From NCBI GenBank assembly GCA_943736015.1, contig OX031057.1:42370501-42434500 (forward strand): a stretch of DNA of 64,000 bases, written 5' to 3'. This DNA comes from Tridacna crocea (lineage: Eukaryota; Mollusca; Bivalvia; Cardiida; Cardiidae). The translations under genes and the position numbers were made by a program. The notes beneath the pieces are model-generated. The model did no database searches. It worked only from the letters and a program-made list of their open reading frames with translations, and was not told where the DNA came from. Position 1 is the first letter of the stretch. Each line of letters begins with the position of its first letter. Positions 46,620 through 58,600 of this stretch are shown piece by piece.

Positions 46620-49600
46620 CTGTAGAGAGAAACAAAGGCAAGGGGCATTGCCGGAAACATCATGTGAAGCTTGTTTGACTGGAGATCATTGTCAACACCA
46701 ATTGATCCTTATCATGCTAACTAATTAAAATGAAATTTTCAATAATTCAATGACAAATGACAATATTTCAATGAAATATTGCTACTCTAAAGGTATGTTT
46801 TCAGAAATTAATTCTCCTATTCGGACAGTGAAGATCCAAGATCAGAGTACACATTGTGTGCAGTTTGATCTTCATCTACATTGTCTGCAAAAAGTCAATG
46901 AGTCACGCATTGCAGCCAAAGGATTAATCGCGGCGGCCAGTACACCAATTAACTCATTACCAAATGACAAAATTTTAAGATTGTCCAAATGGAAAGCATT
47001 TGCAGACAACAAAATAAAAGTGACAGAAAATTTGCAATTTGTTTTGTGAAGGGTAGAAAAGGAGAAAATGCTGGTTACCAGCATTTTCTCCTTTTCCCAC
47101 AATGTTTTCTTAAGGCTTCTTTCTTAGGGGAGTCAAAAGTAGAGATTGTGTGGTAATGGGTTAATCTATTACTGGAGTTTCTTTTACCAATACTTAGCAA
47201 CATATTTTTCTGAAGCCAACAGCTGCATTTCCTGATAACAAAATAATGATAAAATAGAGATGAGACATGAAAGATTCCATTCGCAATAACCAGGATCATT
47301 TATCGGAGTGACCTTGACTGAGCTAATGAACTGATCCAGCGACACCACCCCACCCTATTGTTTCAAGCCCAGTTTGATAACTCTTTACTAAAGGACGTAA
47401 TTTAACACTGCATGATCAAAACTGAGAGCATTTGCAGATGACAAAATGGATATCACTCAAAAATTGATTTGTTAAGGGAGGGCAGAAAACATTGTGGGAA
47501 AAGGAGAAAATGCTGGTTACCAGCATTTTCTCCTTTTCACATGATGTTTTCAAAAGTATTTTTTTTTTAGGGTCATGAAAACCAAGGATTGTTGGAGTTA
47601 ATGGCTTAGGTACTGGACACGAAGAGCCCAGTAGGCTGTCTGTAGCATACAAGACTTGAGAACATAAGGCCCGCTGGTTCTTTAACCCATTCGGAGAATT
47701 TCTTGGGTTGATGATAGTAATTGCATCAGGATTCTTTCATCCATCACCACTAATTGTTTCATCAATAGTTGTAAGGGAAAGCAGCCAAGGGCTCAATATT
47801 GCTCAAGAATGGCTAGATGCACTGGCATGTGCAACATACCTGACCTAATGTTGAATATGCCTACCAGGCTGGTAAATTTGGTTCATTTGAATATTAAGAA
47901 CGGCATTAAGCATCACACAAGGAAATGAAGAAAATAAAATCCAAAAAGAGCGGCAAACTGTCGCAAGATACGCCCGTCTTACCCCAAGTTGTAAAGCTGG
48001 GGCATGCACTGGACAAAATTCAAGTATGAAAAACAAAAATAAAGCGAGCAAGAGTTATGATTCCTGTGCACTGCACTCCCCCTTGATGAGATCTATCCAA
48101 CTATGAAATTTCATAACCCTAGCTAGTATAATTTTGGAGATATGCTCCGGACAAAATTCAAGTATGAAAAACAACAAAGGGCAATAACTCAAAAATTAAG
48201 TAAGCAAGGGTTATGATTCCTGTGCACTGCACTGCCCCTATGTGAGATGTATCCACCTATGAAATTTCATAACCCTAGCTAGTATAGTTTTGGAGATATG
48301 CTCCGGACAAAATTCAAGTATGAAAAACAACAAAGGGCAATAACTCAAAAATTAAGTGAGCTAGAGTTATGATTCCTGCGCATTGCACTACCCCTCGATG
48401 AGATCTATCCACCCATGAAATTTCATAACCCTAGGTAGTATAGTTTTGGAGATATGCTCCGGACAAAATTCAAGTATGAAAAACAACAAAGGGCAATAAC
48501 TCAAAAATTAAGCAAGCAAGAGTTATGATTCCTGAGCACTGCACTCCCCCTCGATGAGATGTATCCACCCATGAAATTTCATAACCCTAGCTAGAATAGT
48601 TTTGGAGATATGCTCCAGACAAAGAACTGGATGCCGCCCGCCCGCCCGGACGCCCGCCAGCCCACCCGCCCGCCCGCCCACCCGCCCGCCACGGGTGATC
48701 CCATAATACGTCCCGTCTTCGACGGGCGTATGAAAAGGCGTAAAACCTACTAAAATGAAATTTAAAAGAAACTAGATTTACCTTTGGTGCCAAGGTCACA
48801 TTACAAGGTCGTAGATAACAAAGCCTAATTTCCTCTCTTTGTTTACAGTATTTGTCCCTATATGTCCGCCTAGACACGCCCACATCGCAAGTTGTGGAGC
48901 ACTTGCTCCATTCTGAATAGTTCTGACTACATTCTGGCTGTGAGTTCTGATAGCTGTGAAGAGCCGCTGTAATAGATATAGAGCATATATTTTGTTTTTT
49001 CTTTGTTAAATATTGAAATTTATTTCATCGAGTGGACTTCATCGGTAATATTTCATGAGTGGTGTAGCCACAAGTAAAACCACAAGTGAAAATATCACTG
49101 ATGGTATTCACTCGATGAAATAAATTTCGAACTTTAACCACAAAAAAACCCCCAAATATTCTATTTACTTCATGCTTTTAACACTTTCTTGGAGGAACTT
49201 GATCAAATTCTAGTACAGTTCTTTTCAGTCATTCCCCATGGTGAACCGCATAGCGACACGTTACAATAAATTACATCAAGCTCAAGAAATGTTAAGGTAA
49301 ATGACTTCATATTTCCATCTGATTGTGAATCATGCACATTTTACCTAGGTAACTAGAAGATAAAATTCAGTATTTTCATTTACAAAATATTTCACTGCTA
49401 TTTCTTGATAACCTACTGGAAAGCATGAAATAAGATAATTTACCCACTTAGTCAAAAAGATGGGATAATAATGCATCTCAAAAGTACCGACCCATTTCAG
49501 CCTGTGCAGTCCACGCAGGCTGATCTGGGTTGAAACTTTTCGCTTTATAGAAATTTCCTGCCCTTTAGAGAACCATTCTACCTAATGATTATGTTGATTT

Positions 49601-52600
49601 TCTGACAATATTGATCCCCATCATATGAAGACTTGCTTGATATGATATATTGACTTAGGTGCATTCATTCACCTTTAGCCAGAGCCTTAACTCATTACCA
49701 AATGACAAATTTTAGGTTTGTCTAGATCAAAAGCATTTGCAGACGACAAAATAGAAATTACTCAACGTTTGAAATTTGTTTTGTGAAGGGTAGAAAACAT
49801 TGTGGGAAAAGGAGAAAATGCTGGTTACCAGCATTTTATCCTTTTCCCACAATGTTTTCAAAAGGATTCTTTCTCAGGGTCGTCAAAAGTAGGGGTTGTG
49901 TGGTAATCGGGTTAATTATTATATATTTGTTTATTTATTTATATCTCATAGATGTTTTTGTAAAACTGTTACAAGGAGAGTTATTATCTCTTATTTTCTA
50001 CCTTTCACAAATCAGATTTCTTTGTTGTTGGTGTTTTGAACTGCTGCTACAATGTTCTATGAATGACTCATTACATAAATGTTTTCACATTAATTAACCA
50101 TTTAAATTTACAATATCTTACATGGATGTTTTCTAGGTTGAAAACGTAAATCTAAAAATTACTTATCATCAATCATCAACTTGTTGCGCATTTTCATAGC
50201 AATATTAGGTATGTGATACAACCTCTGATATAGTAGTCTAGTACTGTCGAAACCCAGGAAAATATAAGTTCGTCAGCTGTCGCCCTGATATGACTGAAAT
50301 AATGTTTAAAGTGGTGTAAAACACCATTCAACCAACCAACCAACTGATAAAGTATTTAGAACAGATCCAAATGTGGACAAGGGAAGTAATTAATTTTGAG
50401 GAAAATCCACACGTAAGAAATGTTTATCTCCCCTGTTAATGGCTACTAAGTGAAGATCAAGATCAGGCTTCAAAAGGCTGAATTCCACTCTAAGATATAC
50501 ACTTTACGATAATTCGTAAAAGGTTGTTGACAAACAGCGTGAAAATGTAATAATTACTAGTTTTTCACCATCTTAGAAAATGTCTTTTCTTCTGAAAAAA
50601 GACCCAAATATTCGGCAGCGGTGTATTTTGTTCAAGACAAATGTGATAATTTTGCTTTTTGGCATTCTAAGGCAAAAACCCTTTAAAGTTTATACATACA
50701 TCTATGACGTGAATGGGCTGCTCTAAGTTCCATACTCTGTGGTCCAATTAGATGTCTCGGACTTTTGCCCGTGCCATATTCCAATCTTCTCGGTTCCATA
50801 TCACATGTCCATTGTTTACAACATTGTCCGGGTACAGACATCAGTCGAGGCTTCCTGCAATTCATTTGTTATTATCTAGCTTAACCCCTCACCAGATTTC
50901 AGAATTCTAAATTTGTCCAATTTGAATTGACTTGTACAGGACAAATTGAATGTTGCCTTATTGACAAGATTTGTCTAAGTAATGCAAGATGACGAAACTA
51001 GAGCTGTCACTGAATGTGACTTTTTACCCCTGCCAGCTCTTTGACAGTCTTTTGCACACAGACGGACACACGAACGGGCGGAAACACGGACAGACTGGCT
51101 GATTCCAGTATAACCCACGAAAACATTCGTTTTGCGGCGGTATAATAATACTAGCATTTTCTCCTTGTCCAAAAACATTTTCAGTTAACCCTTTATCACA
51201 CAATGACGACTTTTAACGCCCCTGAGGAAGAAGCCTTTTGAAAACATTGTGGGAAAAGGAGAAAATGCGGGTAACCAGCATTTTCTTCTTTTCCCACAAA
51301 GTTTTCTACCCCATCAAAGCAAAACTGCACCATTTGAGCCACTTTGAAATTATCTGCAATTACTTTCAATTTGGAGAGGTCTAAAATTTTGCTGTGTGGA
51401 AACGTGTTTAGCCTTATCCCAGATGGTTTAGCCAATCAGAATTTGTTATACTTTGAAATCAAGAGAATTCTTGACAATTAAGACTAAGAATACAAATAAG
51501 AATTGTTGGTGAATAAGAGCCTAGATTTACCGGCAGTGGGTTCTCGATGGTGTCCTGTACTCGTCCGGGCATAAATCAACACAGCCGTAGTTTCCATTCT
51601 GGCACGTACAGAGGCGGGAGCATTCTGGTTTGAATCTCTCTCCGTCTTTGTATTTCTTGCCGTTAACTTCACATGGTTTGGATTCTTTGGCTTGATAAAC
51701 GAAACATGCAAAGATGGATAAGTAAAATAGACATATGGATAAATGAAACAGGCATATAGAAGAAGTCAACTGCATTTAAATTACAAAAAGAGGAACAGTC
51801 GTTGATTTTATGATGAAAGTTCAGGATATGTGTTCCTTATATGCAAGTGATACTACCATAAAAGCTCTGCATGTTTTGGTTCAGCGAACCCACATAAAGT
51901 ATGAGTGCGACTCACGATACATTACACTACGGTCACAATGTGAACCTTCCGCCTGCCGATTTTCAGACATCGGTGGATTCTTAAGTTACATGCCACCGGC
52001 CGACTCTTTACAAATCGGTGCCAGTGGTCATAAATAACTACAAGTATATAAAAGGCCGCCTGACGGGTTCCCGGCGCCGCCAGGCAGTTTCATTAGTTCG
52101 ACGGTAGTGGTACGTCATCAGTGTGTTGGTCAGTTATGGGACAGGCCGGCAGCCGTCAGATTTTACCTGCCACCGCCCGGCGACCTCGCGGACACCGGCC
52201 ATTTACACGTGACACTGGCCGGCGATCGGGCATTCGAACTGCCACCGGCCGGCACCTGCCCAATAATCTGATGGCGACAGGCTGATTTACGGAGGATAAA
52301 TAAACCTACATTTCTCTTGTATGACTACAAAGTGTTCATTATTATGATAACCACAAGATAACTAGATATAATTTTTAATATTTTTTCCTTCCACAAGCTG
52401 TCCCCTAAAGGCAGTGGCAAGGGGAAGGACAAGGCGCCAGCATCGTAGCGCAAGAGACCAGAGCCCAAGCCCCTGCAATATGCAAGTCTCTGAGTCGCTC
52501 TGGTGCAATTAGAATCGCCATGAAGACTATTTTGTACGATGGATGGCCTTGGATTTATTTTCAGGGGCCCGGGAGGCTGCACTCGACAGATCGCTGTCCT

Positions 52601-55600
52601 GCTACCTACCAACACCGACAGTCGCCTCGTAGCTGCTTTTCAATCTCCTCCCTGCCGCCGGCAGATATTTTGAAATCGTACGGTGGCATATCAGTAGCAT
52701 AACGGCAGAAGGACGGATGCTGGAGAGTGGCAGTTAGTTCCTACCGATCGCCGGCCGAAGTTTGAAGGCCCCCGAACCGCAAGACCGAGTAAGGATCGCG
52801 CTGCAGCCCGTCTGCCACATGATAGCCACCGCGCGACTATGAAATGCGCCCGGCAGGGGCCTGACGACAGGCACAATTGGAAGAAATTGGCCTGTGGCAG
52901 ACAGAATTTTAACTTTTTCTTAAAACTTCAGCAGCGTCCTAGCGGCGTCTAAAATGCCGCCTGCCGATTGTGCCTGCCACCGGCCGAATTTGAGTTAAAA
53001 CTGGCAGTTACCACGCCTGCAGGCGACATTTACTTATTTGTGACCTTACTAACGTTATTAGCCAAGTCTTTAAAAAAATTGTTCCAATATTTGCACTATT
53101 CATATACTCGGTCTACTTCGAAACCTCGTAACTACGGCTTGTAATAGCTGTAGTTACGGGGTTTTCGAAGTAAACCACCGATGTATGCTTTCATGCGCCA
53201 AGTTTATTGTGCCGAGTACTCCCCTAACTTCCATTTTTTCACTGTTTGCTCTAACGACTAAAGCTATTAGATTGTCGACAAATTTTTGCACAAAAGTGGT
53301 CCGAATCTAGCAAGTAACATTGTCAATATTACCGACGATTATGTTCAAAGTATTTTTGGACAAAAGCAGTTTTTTTCACAAACAGATCTTTTGTCCACAT
53401 TTTTTTTCAGCGTGATCTTTACATTTATCCTTAACTGCAGAATCCTGAGTTTTAAGGACTCTCAGGAACAAAGCTTTTAACCTTCTACAACAAATCCTGA
53501 ATTAAAACGACCATGTAGAAGAAGATCTTTGAAAGCATTGTGGGAAAAGGAGAAAATTCTGGTTAAGGAGTTTTCTCATTTTCCCAAACGCCATAATTTA
53601 ACGAAGACAAAATTCATAATTCAAAGCACATTTTGCAAATTATTTCACTTTAGACATGTCTAAAATTTCGTGGTTTAGTAGAGAATAAAAAACATTAACA
53701 CAAAATGAGACATAGTGAATTATTACAATACATAGGTATCGATGAGCAATCAAATCTCCCATTACCTCTACATATTCCTGTACCGGGCCCCCGAATCTGA
53801 TTCATGTCACAATAGAGTCCTTGTTTGGTGTCACATACGTCCTTGACATTACACAGGTCACCATGTTGTCTTGCACACATGTAACAACAGTCACAGCCAT
53901 CTTTCAACGTTGAGATTCCCGGAGAGCACTTTAATTCTCGTACAGGACATTGACAAGGGTATTTACATCTCTGAAAATATACCAAAATCGACATGACTTT
54001 AGCTCTCGAAAGCAACAATCGAATATTTACATGTATAAGATCTGACGTTAAATTGGCATTTCAGATAGGCCTATATAGGATCTGACATGAGTCGGCTTTT
54101 GAGAGAAGATTTTATTAAACGAGTATAGGGAAATGTTATTAAGCGAGCCTTTGGCGAGCTTAATAATATTTTCCTGGACGCCCATAAATGTCAGATTCTT
54201 TTTATCACATAACGATATTTCACAAAATATAGATCAGATGATGAAAAAACATTCATGAATGCACTCGCGGTATTTTCCATGAGACCCATTCACTAGTATA
54301 AAATGCGTGCAAAATGACGTCACACAAATGTGATATAAATTATCAAATGTGTATATATACATAAGATATAGATTTTTCTTTTTTCGGTAAAAGATCGAAA
54401 TTTATTTCATGAAGTGAACACCATCAGTAATATTTTCACGAGTGGCGCAGCCACGAGTGAAAATATTACCGATGGTGTTCACGAGATGAAATAAATTTCG
54501 ATCTTTCACTGAAAAAAACAAATATTCTATTTATTTCATGCTTTTATCCCGTTCTGGGAGGAGCTTTATCAAATCCAGTACAGTTCTTTTCTGTTAAATT
54601 CCCCGTGGCGCACCCCTCCCGCATAGCAACATTACGTCAAGCGCGAGAAATGTAAGGTATATGACGTCATATTTCCCATCTAGTTGCGAGGCTCGCACAA
54701 TTTACCTAGGCAACAAGAATGTGAAAATCGGTATTTTCACTGGTCGTACAAGTGTAAGATCGAAAAATATATTCACTGCTATTTCTCGATATCCTACCGG
54801 AAAGCATGAGATAAAAGAAAATTCGTAATGGGTATATTACACTGAAAACAAGAGAGGTTATGTGATAAAAATTTTCATTAACACGACTAGAAAAATGTCA
54901 AGAATGGGTAGAAGAGTGAATTTTCATCTCTAACGCCAACGAATATCAGCTTCTTCTTTTTACCTCTTTACCAAAAGTTTAGACTGGTCCAAATTGAAAG
55001 CTCTTGCAAATGACAAAATGAATGTGACTCAAAAATTGAAACTTCTTGGGCTCAGGAAGAAAACATTGTGGGAAAAGGAGAAATTGCTATTTTCAGAAGG
55101 CTGCTTTCTCATGGTCGTGAAAGTCAGGAATTGTTTGATAAAGGGTTAACTTTACCATGAATTTTACAGAAACGATAGATCAAAATATGTGAAAGCATAG
55201 ACTACATTCACACGCAGGAATTTTCATGAATAAAATCTTATAGATCTATTCATTTTTTTTAAAGTTTTATCAAATGCTGTAACTTATGCCCTCAAATTAC
55301 GCTTGTCTCTAACGTTTGTTTGTAAGAAACAAAATTCGTTTTGTCTGTTTCTTAATTTACACTGAAAACGAGGAGATTTACATGATAAAATTTGGATCTT
55401 AAATATGAATGCTAATAGGATCGCGTTGCTGGACTTTACCACTACCAGATGACAACATTTTGGACTTTTCCCACTACCAGATGACAACATTTTGACTTTT
55501 TACCACTACCGGATGACAACATTTTGGACTTTTTACCACTACCAGATGACAACATTTTGGACTTTTTTACCACTACCAGATGACAACATTTTGGACTTTT

Positions 55601-58600
55601 ACCACTACCAGATGACAACATTTTGGACTATTCCCAAAATATACTATACAATGTTACCAGCATTTTCTCCTTTATCCACAAGTTCTTTCAAATCACTTTT
55701 TCTCCTGGATTATTAGACATTACGGATTGTTTGGTGAAACTTAAATGAAAGGCTAATGCTCCCTCTGTAGGTACTTAGAAATAAGATTGGAAATAGCTTT
55801 AACTTTTTAACTCTGTACCAAACGACAAAAGTTTAGACTTGTCCAAATTTAAAGCATCTGCAGACAACAAAAACGTAACTGAAAATTAATTTTTTCCCAG
55901 CAGGGTAGAAAACATCGTGGAGAAAATGTTGGTTACCAGCATTTCCTCCTTTTCCCACAATCTTTTCAAAAGACTTCTGTAATAGGGTCGTAAAAAGCCG
56001 CGATTGTTAAAGGGTTGACTGTATAATAAAGTAAACAAAGCTTTATATCTAGAAATGAAAGCCAAATATTGCGGTTTCATAGGTCTTTTCGATGGAAAAG
56101 TTCAATCATTTATGAGAGTGTAGGTCCAAGGCCGGAATGCACAGAACGTGCCGTCTGAAATTAGCCTACACTGCCAATGAAAAGTACTTTGAATCTCATA
56201 AGAAGCAAGTCTAAGGGTTAAACTGAAATTTAAAAGGCCATTATCAGATTCGATTTCACTTAATACGGTTTAGAAATATAATGAACATACGTTTGTAACA
56301 AACAACGTATTAGAGCGTGATGGATCACAGATTTATGTATCCATAATTGTGTGATGACTCTCTTGCTATAATGCAATAATGCAATACGGAAAAGTATGGA
56401 AACTCCTACCACAGCGTGCCCCGTTTATAATATTTTGTGAGAAAAGGCAAAAAAAAACCTAATTCAATGAAAACATTGATTGATATCAATATCGAAACTT
56501 GATATAGATTTGTATTAAGACTTTTGAACGTAGGAGATATTGATGTTCCAAATATTGATATAAATATTGATGTTGCAAGAGCTAAAGATAGAGGGAGTGA
56601 TTTTGATTTCAAAATTGAAAATATTCATGATTTCTCCACTAAACCCTATGTTATGGGTACTCATTAGAATCGTCTCATCGAGACGATTCTAATGAGTACC
56701 CACAACATAGGGTTTGAAAGAGAAGTAATTGATTTAGAATACCATTACTCCCTCTTATCTGGAGCTCTGTACAGTAACAGGACCATTATTGAAGTTTGGT
56801 AATATTATCCCTTTGCTTTGTAAGAGCAATGATTGCTACTGGGTAGATCAAGATAAGACTTTACAGAAGATGCAGTCTGATCAAGTACTCACATTTTTGA
56901 TAGCTTGTGAGATCATTCGGTCAAACAAAGCCCCATTAATTTTGATATCTTATTTAGGATCAAACCCTGGACCCCGTGTTCTCACGTCCTGCACGCTACC
57001 GTTTGAGCTACCGTGGCTCGGCAATATAAAAGGTACGGACTATTTTGACAACAAACGTTGCGAAAATCACATGCGCGGATCCAGATATCTTTCTCAAGGG
57101 GGGGTCCCACCGAAAACGCACTCGTCTTTTTATATGATACTTTGATTTCCGGATTTCAGTGGATGTAAGCCATTTACAAGAAAAGTCAACGTTTCCAGTT
57201 CTAACCATGAGGAGGTCTCCACATTTAGAACCCTTTTTTTTTTAATTTATGACTGTTTTTTACATAAATGCCGTGCAATATCAAACCAGTACCATTTCAC
57301 GAATCCAATAACCACATTTTTGCCAAAATTCCAGGGGGGGGGGGCCGGACCCCCGGTCCCCCCCTCTGGATCTGCCCATGAATCACATCCATTATGAATC
57401 AAAACAGAGATATCATCGTTCATTAAGAGATCTAAACATCCCTTGTCAATGTAACTTGAGACTTATTTCCGCAATATTGTTAGACTCGTGACATTTAATA
57501 GACATTACAGGAAATAAGATAGGTATAAAAGGCCTCATCGTTTTATCCCATTTATGTCGTGGATCTTATTTCAATAGAATTATCGTTGTGAAGTCCGGGT
57601 TTGAACGAATAGTACGGACAGATCTTTAGTCATTGACAGCTTAGTGTATGAAAGATAGGAACTGTGCTCCATGACAAGGGGGCTTGTTGCATCTGCAAAA
57701 AGTTTCGACCAGGTCAGCCTGCGCACTTCGCGCAGGCTGACCTGGGCCGAAACTTTTTGCTTGTTGTTTAATTTTTCGTATGTTAAAGGACCAGTTTACC
57801 TTGTGGTTAAGTCGGCTTTTAGACTAAATGGATTGATGACATGTTTTATAATATCATGCAACATGGAAATGCATTAAGCCCCCTTTTGTCAGAGCATGGC
57901 TCAATTATACTTTCATTTAGCAGGAAAAAAACCCATTTATAGTAAAGTGAGGGCTTGTTTCAGTACAATGGCCAACGCAGATCACTGATCATAATAGAAG
58001 TTTGTGAAGTATAATCTGAATCTACAATATTGGCAAAAATAACCACCGTAATCTTGGCATACGGGTACTATGATTCGAGATTTTGGAACACCGTTACTAT
58101 CAATACTGTACGGGTAACAAAGGCTCTCTGTTCGTAAGATTTTTCATGCCCTGATTTTTTTCTGTCAATCTCTTCGAGCTTAAAAGGGATTTTTACAATG
58201 AGTCGCTGAAAAGAGGCTGAGCTGGTCGATTCGTTGCTGAGAGAGTTATTCATGTATTCGTGGAGTTACTTCTGTCTTTGTTTCACTTCCAAATCGATAG
58301 GTGAGTGCAATACTATTATCTAAGTGCCTGTACGTTGTACAGGCACTTGGAATAGTATTGAACTCACCTATCCAAATGATTATTAATCTTTAGACTGTGC
58401 GGCTCAATGACCTTTTTGAGAGAGTGTAGATCAGAACGTGCATCTGATCTTTGATTTACACTGTCCGATAACGAATTGTCATTTCCCTAGACACAACTTT
58501 GAACTAGCAATACTTGGTTTTTTCAACTATTGAATTGGAAATTTCATTTTCCTTATTCAGTAGGATAAACGTTAAAGGTATAAACAATTTCAGGCATCTT

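Noticed and set aside
46371..46728. Plus-strand frames of 84 and 68 codons
   Set aside because: They are antisense shadows of CCN exon 6.
48587..48883. 98-codon minus frame as a stand-alone gene
   Set aside because: Only its first half is real (TSP1 exon 5); the rest reads through the donor into intron and the CCCGCC tract.
55431..55633. CRISPR-like array
   Set aside because: Units are directly adjacent with no unique spacers, and the genome is eukaryotic; it is a minisatellite.
56789..57145. 118-codon plus-strand frame as a gene
   Set aside because: Its middle overlaps a tRNA-like SINE head on the other strand and its end overlaps a G/C-run repeat; no domain recognised.
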